From Aplidium turbinatum (lineage: Eukaryota > Chordata > Ascidiacea > Aplousobranchia > Polyclinidae), in contig OU964926.1 of NCBI GenBank assembly GCA_918807975.1, forward strand, positions 26,171,996 to 26,235,995: 64,000 bases of DNA. The letters are read 5' to 3'. How positions within the stretch are numbered: position 1 is the stretch's first letter; each line of letters opens with the position of its first letter. This document shows, in pieces, positions 1 through 12,697 of the stretch. The notes under the pieces were generated by a model, which was given only the letters and a program-made list of their open reading frames with translations, ran no database searches and was not told where the DNA came from. A program made the position numbers and the translations under genes.

Positions 1-639
1 TGACTTTGGCTCTCATTGTATCAAAATATTCAAGTTTTAAGTTTTCCTTAGAATGGCTGAAGCCTGTTCCCTCTCCATATGAATGCTTAGGGTGCTTTCT
101 CTGCATGTTGGATACCAATTGGCGGAGCAAGATACAAGCGCGCTGTATTATCCGGTGTCTAACACGTGCTTCCTTTGAGATAATTAAAAGTAGTTGACGC
201 ATCCAGAACATACGACACAGTTTGGAAAGTTTGCTATGGATGGCTTAGAAATATACTTTTTGGGAAACCAAATAAAGGAAATGTCTATAGGCTTTTGGAT
301 GCAACTGGCTGATTAATAGAATCCATTATGATAAACAAGGCAGTTTGGTGTTCACAATGAGAAGCAGTGAGATTGCATCGCGTAAAACCACTAATTTCAC
401 TTGTGTTTTGTTTGTTGTTTAAGGAGATGCTGTAACAAATCATAGTTTCAAAACACGTTTTCATCTGTAATAACTGCACTAGGTGTGCAAAATTTTACTG
501 CGCAATTACGTTTTTAGTTTAAGAACTCTTGTACAATCAACCATTAGTAATGGTAGTGACGTAATAAAAATGGTTATGAGAGCATATAGCAAGCATGAAC
601 ATTCCCGTGCAACAGGCGGAACTTGGACATGTTTCACTA

Positions 640-1525
640 TTCATTTATTCTTCTTCTTCTTCTCTCGTTTGACTTGCAGTAGCTTAGATTGGCAATGCCT
701 CCTCGTGCAGCCAAGATACGGCAGTTGGGTCCAGTTGTCGAATACCAGTAATTCCACTTGGGGGTCGTAAGATGGGACATTCGTGGAGTATGTGTTGCAT
801 TGTTTGTTCTACCGCTCCGCAGACACATATCGGCGAATTATGCAACCCCCACCTAAACAAATTAGCTCCAGTACAGCCAACGTCACATCTGATCCTGTTC
901 AATGTGACCCATGCCTTTCTTGAGAGGTCTGCTCCAGGAGGGATGGAGAGTGCTGGCATAACTGAAAACTGGGGAGGGATATGTGGCAGCTCGTTCCATT
1001 CTTGGGTCCATGTTTCCATGCAGCTGAAGTTCTTATCCACAAGTTGTGTAGCATATCGATGGAATGGGCGCCTTGATGATAGGCGTTGAGGTCTGACTGG
1101 TCCATTTGTTTGGGAGTGACTGTAGAGAAGGTGTTGAGGATCGAGTCTCGCATGTAGAGCCAGTTTGTGAGAGGCTTCTTCCCTACGGACATGAGCAGGA
1201 GCAATGCCAGCCAAAGTTGGCAGATAAGCAGTAGGTGTGGGGCGGAGACAGCCAGTGATGATGCGCAAGGTGTCGTTAATGCACACATCCATCTTTTTTG
1301 TGTGTCTGCTGCGGTTCCATACAGCTGAGGCATATTCGGCTGAGCTGTAGACCAAGGTTAGTGCACTTGTACGCAAGGTTGATGCTCGGGCTCCCCATCC
1401 TGTTCCTGCTAGGCTTCTCAAGAGGTTATTTCGCGAGGTAACCTTGGCACGGAGTGACTCGATGTGGGGGTCTGTAGGTCAACTGCCGGTCAAATTTTAC
1501 TCCAAGGTAAGTTGGGTTTGCAGTG
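640..1525 (-). mobile_element. LINE 3' fragment (RT C-terminal region)
   Basis: The minus strand encodes about 245 residues (684-1421) typical of the region after the reverse transcriptase of a non-LTR retrotransposon. It has the segment YSSAEYASAVWNRSRHTKK, an LRPTPTAYLPTLAGI segment, an AWVTLNRIRCDVG segment and a final zinc-knuckle-like CVCGAVEQTMQHILHECP. Further 5' coding sequence (TYLGVKFDRQLTYRP) lies in another frame up to about 1525, consistent with one extra C near 1465. The 3' end carries a GAA-rich tail (647-665 on the plus strand). It is a 5'-truncated, dead copy. The same family recurs at 33625-34022. The exact clade (RTE/RTEX-like or Jockey-like) is not resolved. Confidence 0.85.
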
Positions 1526-2667
1526 TATGGATTCATTTATTAATTAAAATATCAGAACGTACTGTACAAGGCAGTCAATAAACCAAGGTGCAGTTGTATA
1601 TTTTAGCGCGAGCGAAAAGTGTTTGCAATTTCCCTTTTTTCTATTAAAGATTTTCTGGATGACGTTTGTTCGTCGTTTCGTCATTTTCGAAACTCTTTTC
1701 TCGATTGTTAAACATAATTTGAAGAAATTTCGTATGATTGTGTTGATGATGCAATCCTACGCAATACAGAACGATACCACATCATGTTACGAGCGGGTAA
1801 TTATGCGCGTTGTCGTTTATGTCATCTGTTCAAACACGCTACGCTGCGCCTTGTGCTGTGTATTCCCGAACAATATTTGCATATGACTTGCGGCGTGTTC
1901 TCCAACACTAGTTTCGCGTTGGAGGACGTCTCATAAACGTCCTTTGAACAACTCAGAGAGAATGAAGCGTTATTACCACATTTAAAACAAAGATGGTCAA
2001 ATGTCACATCATAATAACAGCTGCACAATCACCTTGATCAAGCGACTTAAAGCTTTCGATGTGTATATGTGGCGAAACTACAAGTGGGCCAACCATAAAA
2101 AAGAGTTTCGATCCTTTAAAAAAATTCCAGTGAGATGATTCACCTCATATGCCAATAAAGCGTATTTCGCATTCCAAAATGGGAAGCCGTCGCCGTCGTC
2201 GTGTGAGCCGAGATTCTGTCTTTTCACCACCCCAGATTTACGACATTCCCGGGCTATGTTCGAAGGCTACTAGAGAGCAGCCAGTGTTTAGTTTCATCAT
2301 CCAAGACAACCAGACCTTCCACTCCATTAGGTGGCTTGAAGATGGTACAATCCAATATGGGAAAGAAGCGTATACGATCGTTTATCATTTACTATAGGTC
2401 AACTAGGTAGATCAGAAATACAAGTTCCACAGCAATATTTCAAAAAACAAATTTTATGTAATGTTCCATGGATATATGCAAATCATAGCGTCGTTTGAAG
2501 AGTGACCGGTCATTATGAATCATAAAGATGATGACGATGCATTACAGCAATTCTTTAGTTGAAAGCAAACACTTTGCACTTGATATTTAAATACAACATA
2601 AATAATCATGGTCATACATAATCGATTGCGGAGTTCTTGACCTTCGAACTGAGATACTTCAATAAAA
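1526..2667. other. Unannotated AT-rich stretch
   Basis: No protein domain, RNA gene or mobile element is recognised here. A short open frame at 2149-2397 (82 codons, Arg-rich near its start) has no recognisable motif and is not called as a gene. Confidence 0.5.
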
Positions 2668-2872
2668 GCTCCTGACAGTTTTTCATACTCGTAGAGCCTT
2701 TGAACCGCTGACACAGACCAGTCACTGAAATCGACAAACTGAGTTTCTGATTGTTGAAGTTTTGTTGTTTTTGATTTATTTTAAACACTAGGCGCCGCTA
2801 AATGGACAGCAGACCTTGAAATGCGTTGCTCAAGTGAACATCCCGAGAATCGAACCAGCGCCGCTTGAACTT
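2668..2872 (-). mobile_element. Degenerate tRNA-derived SINE (family A)
   Basis: The plus strand shows the reverse complement of the SINE family seen clearly at 38850-39140 and in the palindrome arms: the body (TGATTGTTGAAGT, GGCGCCGCTAAATGG, GCGTTGCTCAAG) and the B-box region (CGAGAATCGAACCAG). The copy is diverged and its tRNA-like head is cut short. Confidence 0.7.
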
Positions 2873-4200
2873 TCAGTTTTTGTTGTGATTGTTTGAAATG
2901 ATATTTTTAGCAACGAAACCAAACAAAATATATTTTATTTCATCTTTTCAAAGTAAAAAAATAAAATAAATGCCAAGAGTAAAGGGTTAGTAGATCGACG
3001 CAAAACTAATGAATATGCGACACCCTTATTTATTTGAATAATGATTATTGTTTTACAGCAAGTTTATTTCTATAGCAAGTTTAGTTTCTCAATTTGGTAG
3101 TTTCGGGACGACCACGTGAAGGTGCTTTCCCAGACAGCCATTTTATCTTGTCCAGATCTGATAAAGTTCTGATAAAGTTCTGTTCTTTTATCTTGTCCAG
3201 ATCTGATAAAGTTCTGATAAAGTTCTTGAACGACATGGCTCATGTATGCTCTATCACTCTTTTCCTGATACGGGGCCTCTTATCATTTGCTTACTTCTTC
3301 TTGTTTCGTTTGAGAACGCCGCAGATCACGTTGTTACATCCAGGCGCAGCAGCCAATAGATTGTGTGTTCATCGAGCGTTGTGAGGTCCACTTTTTGTTG
3401 CGAGATCCAAGATTTGCTTACAATTTGGGTACACGACGAAACAACAAGATAGAAAACCAGAAAATTTTGCATCAAAATTAAAACCATCCGCAAGTTTGAA
3501 ATATTTACACCAGCCTGAGAATGTTGATTTTCTGAGGTTCTTCTTAAACAAGATGTTTTTGCTTCAAATTTGTTTTGAAGGTTTTACTCTCAATCTTTGT
3601 CGACTGCGTTGGTTGGTCATGCTGACATAAGCACAGCAATACACAATCTAAACAACCTGTAAGTTTCAATTGCAAGTCTCATGTAGAGCAATTATGTGGC
3701 CTATGCTCATTTTTTAATATTGTACCTTACCACGCGGTGTCACCACTGAGCTTTTTAAGCACACAAGGAATTTTTTTTATTTTCTGCATTGGTATCAAGC
3801 AGCTTGCTGGTTCATAAATGATTGCATCTTCGAAGCAAACAGACATAACTCACTGACCTCACAATTGAATAGCGCTGCAGGGATCAATGTTACGTCACGT
3901 GCGTAGGTTTGTTTTCGTCAGAGCGATACATTTGAGAAAAGAAACAAAATATCAAAAACATTAACAACAAAAATTGAAAACAGAACGTGTTAAAGTCTGA
4001 ATTTCCTTACTCAACAAACGAATACTTGTGATGTGTGTGTTGTCTACGACTTGTAAATTCAACAAATTTCCAAAATGAGTAGGACCGGTAAGTTATTTCT
4101 GATTTACTACACACCCATTTTTCGATTTCTGTTTCCATCTGCCTCATGTAAAAATCTGAGTATGATTAACATGATAAAAATAATGTCCATGATTCATTCC
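2873..4200. other. Intergenic stretch with one 45-bp tandem duplication
   Basis: A unit starting TTTTATCTTGTCCAGATCTG is present twice with a 45-bp period (from 3141 and 3186). The inner segment TGATAAAGTTC is itself repeated in each unit. Nothing else is recognised before the outer end of the giant palindrome at 4201. Confidence 0.6.
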
Positions 4201-4672
4201 TTCGGTTTCTGGATTTCTATTTTATTACAGTATATTGACCGTGTCCGATAATGGGTCATCTCGATTATGGTGTAACAGGAGCAGCTATAGTGTACAGAGC
4301 GTCTTGCTGCGGTTGCTCTATCAGTTTGTTTAATTTGAGAAGTAGCCTTGTCTGGCCAAACATGCACTCATTTGACCTTTCAATGATGTGTACAGGCAAG
4401 GCAATTGAATTGCAAAATTTTTAATGGCAAAATTTTTCACCCAGTTAAAAATAGAGATAGGTAGGTATCACTGTTAATAGCCAAAAAGAATGAAGAATAA
4501 ACCACAACTGCTCTGCTGTATCTCTGCTTGAATGTTCATATATCTTTGTGACATAACAGTTTTAACCTTTCCATATTTGTTCTCCCAACAAACCGAAAGT
4601 CAACCAACTGACCAACATGCAAGGGTGTTCTTTGTCGTGTCTAGGCTTACACATAGTGCTTGATAATTTACA

Positions 4673-4830
4673 TTAAGTGGACGGGAGGGCAATCTTCGTG
4701 TCCACCTTCAGGCATGCCTTTAAGTGTCCTGTCAAAGGCACAGTCGCATGCTCTTGAGCGGTGTCGAACCGGCGCCCTTTCAATTGCCGTTCCAGGGCTT
4801 TCACCACTCGGCTATGCAGCCGATCGGTGA
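4673..4830 (-). mobile_element. tRNA-derived SINE (family B), left arm copy
   Basis: Read on the minus strand it begins with an A-box-like GCATAGCCGAGTGGTGA and a B-box-like GGTTCGACACC, followed by a body ending near GGACACTTAAAGGCATG. The mirror copy is at 27675-27838 (+). The two differ at a few positions, including inside the promoter-like boxes. Confidence 0.7.
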
Positions 4831-5389
4831 TGTAATTGTGTGACACTGCACTAAATGAGTTTTGTATCATAAAAATCTACATCAAAGCTGCCATCATTCG
4901 CGAGCTATTGCACTTCTTGATCACGTGTTAAAAGTGTATCGTGTTGGCTACTGTATATTTGAAGACGCAGACGTTACTATACAAGAGCCCGATGACAGTG
5001 AACCTACTCGACCAAACATTTATGTTTCGTAAACAAAATCCTCAATTGCAGTTCATAGAAACTGAAATTGTTGACGGCAGAAATAAAAGAAAGCCTATGA
5101 GAGGTCACAGAACGTAGGCATGCTCATGATGAAGGCTACAAGATGGCAAGACATTCATCGGAACAAAACAGCAGATATTCGTAAAATGCTAATAAATAAA
5201 TGACTAAAATTAATTACAAGTTAATTACAATTAAGTTATTTTTCTGACGAGGGCAGAAAGTTTTGCCAAATACGTTCGAATTTATGTGGCCATCTTTTAT
5301 TTTATGTATTGTTTTTGAATTATGCAATTCAAATCCTATCAAGTTGCTATCAATTATCTGACTGTGGTATTCAAGAATTATCTCTACCA

Positions 5390-5720
5390 AAGCTATACTC
5401 TTATGATAACGTTTTGAATCTTTTATGCCCATGTTTTTGGATCTCCTATACCCATGTTTTAGAATTGCCTTACCCAAGCTTTGGATCACTTGTGCCCATG
5501 TTTTGGTTTTCTTGTGACCTTGTTTTGAATCTGTTATGCCTAAGTTTGGATTTCTTGTGCTCAGTTTAGATTTCTTCCGTCTGTATCTTTATCGTCTGTA
5601 TCCTTACCTTGTATCTTTTAAGGTCATGTAGATTGTACAGTATGATCGACCATTTATATGCCCATAGTCAAAATCTGTCATGTCCAAGTTTTGGATGTTT
5701 TAAATCCATTTCTTGGATCT
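5390..5720. repeat. Degenerate minisatellite in left arm
   Basis: About ten imperfect units of roughly 28-30 bp share a core like CCCATGTTTTGGATCTCCTA. The mirror copy lies at about 26780-27110. The open frames here are by-products of the repeat. Confidence 0.7.
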
Positions 5721-7038
5721 TCTATTCCCATTATATTTGGATATAAACTGAACCTTTGTGGGACGCCATTTGAAAATTCAAACAACACTTTGAGAATCAC
5801 TGTAATGCGCCAATAAACCCGAACATTTTTTAAATGTCGAAATTTATCAATCATGCTGCAAATTCGGAAAGTTTTACTGATCCCTGAAAACGTTTCGGGG
5901 TCCCCTTGTGGGTCCGCGGATTTCCGGAGGAGAACCGATAGAATTACTGTACTGCAATTTCAAGCAAGTCCAACTCCTTTAATCAAGATCAGATAAGATA
6001 ACTGATTGTCTTGCTTTGGTATCACGCACGATATGACGTTCGCGTTTGTCGCTGCCACCTAACTCTAGAGTCTAGACCTCTTCTATATTTGGCATATATT
6101 GTTTTTGTTGTATAATGTTCAGAAATAAAAAGAAACTGAACCGAACTGTAGAGAATAGATACCCAACAAGCTATTAAGTTTTCGTGATTGATGTGTCGTG
6201 TGTTTCTGAGCACGGCGCTCTGTTCCTCAAGCATTCTACTCAGTTAATTATTGCCTTGTTTTCTACACGCTTTGGTTCTACGCTTTCTTCGTTCATTCAT
6301 TCATTCAGTTCTCTTGTTGCAGCATTGTGTACTGTAGGAAGCAGTTATTTATGTATCCTTTTCATTTACAGATGTAGTTGCTTTCTATTTTATTAAAGCC
6401 TAAGCAAGGTTGTTGCACAAGTTAATTAAGTTCACTTCATGATGTTGGTTAAATTTCCAAAAAACAATTATTAATTAAACTGACGAAATAATTTTATTGG
6501 AAGTTGGTAAACAATCGATCTACAGTGACAAAACAATACGTCCAAAATTACATTATTGTATTCGTCAACAAGCATAAGCAATCAGGCATTCATTCATTAT
6601 TGTTGTGTAACAAACGGTGTGCACAAAGTTGAAATCCACTTTTTGTTTCTTTGGGGCGTGTGGATACAGGACCGTCACATGATTTTCAACCAAAACGACA
6701 AACTACTTCATGTAATATGTACAAGCGTCATCAGGGGTGGATCCAGCAAATAACCTTAGGGGAGGACAATTTTAATAAAACATACTGATGTATATCCAGC
6801 ATGTTTCACAGTAACATGTATATCTACAGTAATCCAAACCGGCAAATACACTGTGAACATAGTTACTTTTCTGTATGTTAAGAAGGGGGCATGGGGGAAG
6901 CAATCACCCCAATCGTCCTCCCACATCAGCCACAAAGCGTCGTGTAGACTAATATATATAAAAATTAACTTACGTCTGAAGAATGCAGTATTTTATGACA
7001 ACACAACCACACAACATAAATAAACATAGACTTGTATA

Positions 7039-7525
7039 CAGTGGCGTGCGCAGGAATTTTTCATGGGGGAAGGAGGGGTTGAAAAAAATTGTGAGACTAT
7101 TCTAATTGTAATCAACATTTAGTTCACGACTGAAACAAAAGTGAGCCTATAACACGTCCACTAAACGTACAGTACACTTGTCATTTACTGATAATTAGGG
7201 CTACGAGATGGTCGAGAAAGCTTGAAGAACATTGGCGTACGTTTTGAGTTAAAAATTTGTTGGTTAATGCAAATTTCGATGTAAATCGTGAATGCAATGC
7301 ACTGTCGATTCAGAATTTGGTCGATCTTTCCTGTGGAGTACGAAGACGTTTTCCAATTGAGTTACGTTAAGATTGCATTTTGTAGCAAAAAGGAATTAAA
7401 AATACTCATTTTTGGCTATAATTTTTGCATCACAACACAAATACCTGTTTACAAAACTTGATTTACATAAAAAGTAAGAAACATTAAGGATGACTTGTTT
7501 AAATAGATTCTTGCGTACGCCATTG
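7039..7525 (+). mobile_element. hAT-type MITE with 8-bp target duplication
   Basis: The 487-bp element has terminal inverted repeats CAGTGGCGTGCGCAGGAA and TTCTTGCGTACGCCATTG. It is flanked by perfect 8-bp direct repeats CTTGTATA (7031-7038 and 7526-7533). An 8-bp duplication and CAGTGGCG ends are typical of the hAT superfamily. No transposase is present. The same insertion is in the right arm (24965-25462) and in the third locus copy (48222-49428), so it predates the duplications. Confidence 0.88.
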
Positions 7526-7607
7526 CTTGTATATTACGATCATATGTCCGCCACAATCTTGATCATTAGAATGGTGGTATTGTGATCATTGTATATCAGA
7601 CAAAACA

Positions 7608-7836
7608 TTAATACTGTGACATCACTGGAATGGTACAATGGCATCCCACTTGAAGTTCAATTGTCTCCAGATAACACTGATTTCTATGGCGGCATTCGTT
7701 CACGTTTGTAGTCCAATTCAACCGGATGACGTCAATATTCACCTTTATAGCCTCGCTGACGTAACTGCGCTTTTCCATTGTTCCGTCATAGCATCCGCCA
7801 CAAAGGCATTTTGCTTGGACAATGTTCCGAGGATAT
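7608..7836 (-). pseudogene. IL-17-like exon 2, left palindrome arm (gene disrupted)
   Basis: Read on the minus strand, a strong acceptor (CTTCACTTTTTCTCAG) is followed by an open exon beginning YPRNIVQAKCLCGGC and ending LQVGCHCTIPVMSQY before a stop. It matches exon 2 of the intact gene at 24654-24882 but has Gly for Val in the first Cys cluster and Tyr for Ser late in the exon. The exon is intact. Its gene is not: the matching exon 1 is duplicated in part (8427-8596, 9128-9213) and its 5' half is stranded at 17368-17610 by an 8.15-kb insertion. It can only be expressed as part of an aberrant transcript. Confidence 0.85.
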
Positions 7837-8014
7837 CTGAGAAAAAGTGAAGCAGAAAAAATACAAAAATAAGTTTGAAAAATAGCTCTCCAGCAAATGA
7901 GACAATCAAGTAACTGATAAACAAAGTGATGCTTTGTAGTTCAAAAATTACATTTGTTACCAAAAATCATTTTCTGTGTGGTATTTCAATACAGATGTAC
8001 AGACTTATTCTTGT

Positions 8015-9213
8015 TCTAGACTATTGCCAATAATTTTATCATTTTATTTACTGAAATAAATATTATAAAAAAATGTCAGAAATAAGTAATTGCAATGCAC
8101 TTTAATTATTAAATTTTTTTATCAAGAAAATGAAGTATCTGTATTCTTTGCATTGTTTGACGTATTCTTTGCATTAATTTTGTTATTATTTTATTTGCGC
8201 CAGATCAATAAGTCCATTTTAATTACCATACATCCAAACAGACAAAAACAAACCCAAAAATAAATATAAAAAGTTGGTTAAAAAGTTCTTGGAAGATTGA
8301 CATCTATATAAAAAGTTGTAAATAGATTTGCGAAGTACTGCATCAAAGGTCAAAATAAAAGCATAAAGTGTAAATTTAAAGTTTGATCAATGCTTAAAAA
8401 AAAAACATCTTAAACAATTTCTTTACCTGTGATCATCTCTGTCTACGCACAATTCGTAAGGCGAGAAGCTCCTCAGCCTCTTTGACGTGCCACAAGTTCC
8501 CCTGCAGGTAGGTCGCGATATATCGTCACAATAGATCGATCTTCCAGCTTGACATTCTTCGTCGTTGAAAAGACAAAGATAGTTTGTACAATACAGACTG
8601 TTGGCAAAAATTGCGCTAGACTATTGTCAATAATTTTATCATTCTATTTACTGAAATAAATATTATAAAAAAAAATGTCAGAAATAAGTAATTGCAATGC
8701 ACTTTATTTATATTAATTTTTTTTATCAAGAAAATGAAGTATCTGTATTCTTCGTATTCTTTGCATTAATTTTGTTTATTATTTTATTTGCGCCAGACCA
8801 ATAAGTCCATTTTAATTACTATACATCCAAACAGACAAAAACAAACAATTCAAGAATATTCACAATAACTTAGTTAACAGATAATGCTGTTGCGGGGAAT
8901 TGTTGACAAGTTAGCTGCAAATGGCTGATTTGAAATACGACGATTTGACAAGAGCGTCAGAATTGCAGAGAGCATTTATGTAACAATATTTGAAAGATTG
9001 ACATCTACATAAAAAGTTGTAAATAGATTTGCGAAGTACTGCATCAAAGGTCAAAATAAAAGCATAAAGTGTAAATTTAAAGCTTGATCAATGCTTAAAA
9101 AAAAAACATCTTAAACAATTTCTTTACCTGTGATCATCTCTGTCTACGCACAATTCGTAAGGCGAGAAGCTCCTCAGCCTCTTTGACATGCCGCAAGCTC
9201 CCCTGCAGGTGGA
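8015..9213. repeat. Tandem duplication of the IL-17 exon 1 end and intron (left arm)
   Basis: About 600 bp occurs twice head to tail (8015-8596 and 8619-9213). Each copy has the 3' part of IL-17 exon 1 on the minus strand (8427-8596 and 9128-9213), the donor CAG|GTAAAG and intron sequence. In the first copy part of the intron is replaced near 8266-8290. The right palindrome arm has only one copy, so this duplication arose after the arms were formed. Confidence 0.8.
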
Positions 9214-9239
9214 AGTAGTGTATTGCGTTCACTTGCTAC

Positions 9240-9600
9240 CAAATTGTGTGCACATTTTTATGGGTCCAGAATACTTTTCTGGGACAATTTTGTGTGCACA
9301 TTTTTATGGGTCCAGAATATTTTTCTGGGACAATTTTGTGAGGATATTTTTCTGGGACAATTTTGTGAGGATATTTTTCTGGGACAATTTTGTGAGGATA
9401 ATTTTCTGGGACAATTTTGTGAGGATATTTTTCTGGGACAATTTTGTGAGGATTTTTTCAAGCCCTCGCACATTGGACATTTGAACTTTCTGCGCATTGT
9501 GAGCGTATTTTTTCAAGCCCTCGCACATTGGACATTTGAACTTCCTACGCATTGTGAGCGTATTTTTTTGGGACAATATTGTGAGCACATTTTTCTGCTG
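9240..9600. repeat. 27-bp minisatellite, left terminal repeat
   Basis: About six units of 27 bp share the core TTTTTCTGGGACAATTTTGT, followed by two longer units with CAAGCCCTCGCACATTGGAC. Because 27 is a multiple of three, several frames stay open on both strands (for example IFFWDNFVR repeats). These are artefacts of periodicity. The mirror array at 17110-17340 has only about two short units, so copy number changed after the arms formed. Confidence 0.9.
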
Positions 9601-9891
9601 ATGACGCTATATCAAAGGTAACACATATTCATAACGGTTGATTTGAACCAGGAAGTGTTTGTATGCCTAATTACCTAAGCCATTTTTTAAAACATGTATT
9701 AAGAGGCTGCTTCGCCAGACCGCCACTGATTGCAATAGCAAACAGCTCATCTTAAATTGGATACAAAATATAGCCTAATTCGAAGAAATTCTGAAGTTCG
9801 TTCAAACGCCAATGAATCTAGATTTTTCTTTTAGCTACTTCTTCTACTGAAAGAAATATACAAAGACTTTTTTAAATCAAAATAAAATACA

Positions 9892-9965
9892 TGGCCAGTA
9901 CGGGGATCGAACCCGCGACATTCGCGTTATTAGCACGACGCTCTAACCAACTGAGCTAACCGGCC
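9892..9965 (-). tRNA. tRNA-Ile (AAT), left copy
   Basis: On the minus strand the 74-nt sequence folds as a full cloverleaf: acceptor GGCCGGT with ACTGGCC, D arm GCTCAGTTGGTTAGAGC, anticodon loop CTAATAA (anticodon AAT), T arm GCGGGTTCGATCCCCGT and discriminator A. A and B boxes are intact and a T run follows, fitting RNA polymerase III. It is identical to the copy at 16752-16825 and sits inside the terminal repeat of the foldback element, so it was probably captured and doubled with it. Confidence 0.93.
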
Positions 9966-10619
9966 ATTTTATTTTGCTGTGTTTTAATTTTAACTGGAAA
10001 TCTTGTTTAATAAAACTTATGTGCTGACTGACAAAAGAAACAAGACAGTACAGTTTCAATCATATTTTATTGACAAATCGTACAAAACAATCACAGAATA
10101 GAATCTAATTTAATACGTTTTTGAGGTCGAAACGCGCTTGGTGATTGATCCTTTAGGACTTTTAAATATTTGAGGATTTCTTGTAATTGGTGTTGATCTT
10201 TTGGAGTTGGCAAGGGACACGCTTCGAATGTTTAGGTTGATTGAAGATTTCGTTGTACTTTGATGAGTTTTTTGATCTGTGGATCGGTTTTAGTTCATTG
10301 TACGGCAAATGATCAAAGGGTTGGGTATAATTATTATAATCTATGACTTGTCCAAAAACCTTAATAAATACTGCATTTAATCATCTTGAACAATAATAAA
10401 TACTGCATTTTTTCATCCTTTCGGTTAATTTTCGTTTCGGTTTATGTTAGTTTCGGTAAACCTTTATTTCTTTAGGTCTACGTTTCGCTATAACAGTGGT
10501 TTCAGCTAAACCTTTACAGTAACGTTTGATACATGTAACTAACCTAGAGTAATAGCTTGGTCAAAACAACGTAACTTTAGGCTTATCATGCAGGAATAAA
10601 TTTTACATTTTGATTTTAG

Positions 10620-10859
10620 ATGATGCTAATACCAGCTAAACAACCAACATTTCTTTTATACAATGAGAACACCCAAATGAACAGCTATAGAACAAATTGT
10701 TGCAACATATACTTCTACAATCTGAGGACTGGAAAAAAATCAACAAACCTAGCGCAATCTACATCACAAATTGTTACCTTAAGACAAGCATGGAAAAATA
10801 CAAACTCCAGCAGAATGAGAGCACAAATTTTGCAACATGTAATGACACCTGCTGATTAA
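10620..10859 (+). CDS. Uncharacterised 79-aa frame, left arm of foldback element
   Basis: An ATG frame of 79 residues (starting MMLIPAKQPTFLLYNENTQ) is kept nearly unchanged in both terminal repeats (mirror at 15858-16097, with Ser for Pro at one site and Arg for Lys at another). A splice-acceptor-like TTTTGATTTTAG lies directly before the ATG. No domain is recognised. Conservation may only reflect the youth of the palindrome. Confidence 0.25.
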   Translation: MMLIPAKQPTFLLYNENTQMNSYRTNCCNIYFYNLRTGKKSTNLAQSTSQIVTLRQAWKNTNSSRMRAQILQHVMTPAD

Positions 10860-12322
10860 AACACACAAACAAATCTCCAAACACAGATTTTAACGTTACA
10901 AATTATGCAACATAAAGTTTGCACCTCGTTAGTTAATGTTTTTTTATTTGTCAATCATACAGCTTTAAAGTTTGTAGCGTGTTAAAAATATTTTTGGTTG
11001 TTGGTTTGTGCAATTAAAAGTTTGTGATTTGTTAAAAATATTTTTCAGTTTAATAAAATTTAAGTTTGTGATTAATTTTTCGTGTATATGTTATTACAAC
11101 AAAACTTTCAGTTTACAATTTGTCAAAACTACTTTTTACTTTGTAGAATAAAATTTAACTATTTTTTTTATTTAAAATGATTTTTCGTGTGTATGGTGTT
11201 AGAATAAAAACTTTTTAGGTTACGGTTTGTCAAAACTACTTTCTTAGTTTGTAAAACAAAACTTAACTATTTTTTTTTATTTGAAATAGTTTTTCATGTG
11301 TATGTTATTAGAATAATACTTTATGATTTATTAAAATTATTTTTTCAGTTTTGTAAGTTGCAGAACTAACATTTTTAATTTCTTAAATTTTATTTCGTGC
11401 TAATGTTTTAAAAAGTTTTAATTTACAGTATGTTGAAATAATTTTGTTTTCAGTTTTAAATTAAGGAGCTTAAAAGTTTGTAGTTTGTTAAAAGTATTTT
11501 TTAGTTGTTGGTTTTTGCAATGAAAAGTTTATGATTTATTAAAATTATTTCTTCAGTTTTGTAAGTTACAGAATTAACATTTTTAATTTCTTAAAATAAT
11601 GTTGTTTTTTTCGTGTTAATGTTTTAAAAATTTTTAGTGTACAGTTTGTTGAAATAATTTTTTTATTTCTCTCAAGAATAATACATCCGCTTATTTATTC
11701 TTTTTTTTTTTAAAGATGAAGTATTTCCAGCAACCATAAGCTTACTCCCAGTAACCTTAAGCGTATTTCCAGCAACTTAAAGCACACTTATGATTTGCAA
11801 ACTCTTAAATCGTTTTTATAATCTTAATCTAAAAATCACAAAACACTTTGGATGTGTCTCATGAGACTTTTAAATAACAACACTGTTTACTTAGGGGTTC
11901 ACCTCCATTCGGTTCTGAAGGTTTTATTGTTGAGCTGTTGGATCCGTGATCGATCCCACGTTTACATTTGTAAAACGGATTAGTGTCTTGTTTATACTAT
12001 GGTCACAAGTATTTTTTTCACATTTTCAACCCCTGTTATTCTTGTTAAACACACGCATGGTTTACTTTGTAGATGCTAAAATTTTATACTAGTAGTTTTA
12101 TGAAGTATATTACTTTAAGTGATTTATATTTTCTACCTGCTACAACTGCAATTTAATTTCACATTCATTCTTAGCGATTTAGAGATTACTTATGTATATT
12201 CTTCTTATTCCATAAGTACAATTCATCTGTAAAGATAATAATTACCTATAACTAGCTGTTTTGAAGTAACAACACATTATTTTTGAATCGTGGTAAGTTG
12301 TATTGCATAAATCAGTCTTAAA

Positions 12323-12697
12323 GCTGTTTTAGGCTAATTTCAAAACAGTTTAAGCACTGAACTTTATAAAACTGAAGAACCCTAACGAAACAGCAATCTG
12401 TTATGAAAGTTCATAAAACAACATTAATTAGTTACTTATGCAAGTCAACAAGGAAACTAAAGTGAATCTTAAGTTATAACTAAAGTGAATCTTGTGTTAT
12501 AAACTTATAAACTACCAACCCTTGAATGGTAAATTTACGTCAATACTACAAAATTTTTACCCGTCAAAGCATTTCATCAAAACAATGCAACTCCGTGACT
12601 TCTTCTGTTTCTTAAACAATCTTGTGCAGTGGTTCTGGAGTTGGAAAAATGCAACGCATATGTAGCCTACCAAAGACGTTTTTAATAAAACAGCATT
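12323..12697. other. Unique centre of the foldback element
   Basis: These 375 bp are the only part of the element not paired with the other arm. They are AT-rich and contain the short repeat AACTAAAGTGAATCTT, found twice near 12460-12495. No gene is seen. Confidence 0.7.

Larger units (their letters stand above)
4201..8596. repeat. Left arm of giant palindrome, outer part
   Basis: This segment is the near-identical reverse complement of 23795-28311. Matching pairs include 4673-4870 with 27637-27834, 5214-5489 with 27018-27293 and 7608-7836 with 24654-24882. Small indels and substitutions separate the arms, so they are two DNA copies and not one sequence written twice. It contains a SINE, a degenerate minisatellite, a hAT-type MITE and exon 2 of the left IL-17 copy. 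Once the insertion and duplication between 8597 and 17373 are removed, it continues into the inner left arm (17374-20602). Confidence 0.95.

Noticed and set aside
6731-6760. hAT-like end CAGGGGTGGATCCAGC
   Set aside because: No matching inverted end or flanking duplication was found, so no element was delimited.
7638-7850. Open frame on the plus strand, also present antisense at 24640-24852
   Set aside because: It is the reverse strand of IL-17 exon 2. The sense-strand reading with its splice acceptor and IL-17 motifs is far better supported.
9188-9621. Several overlapping long open frames on both strands
   Set aside because: They arise from a 27-bp minisatellite whose period is a multiple of three, so most frames stay open. 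No domain is present.
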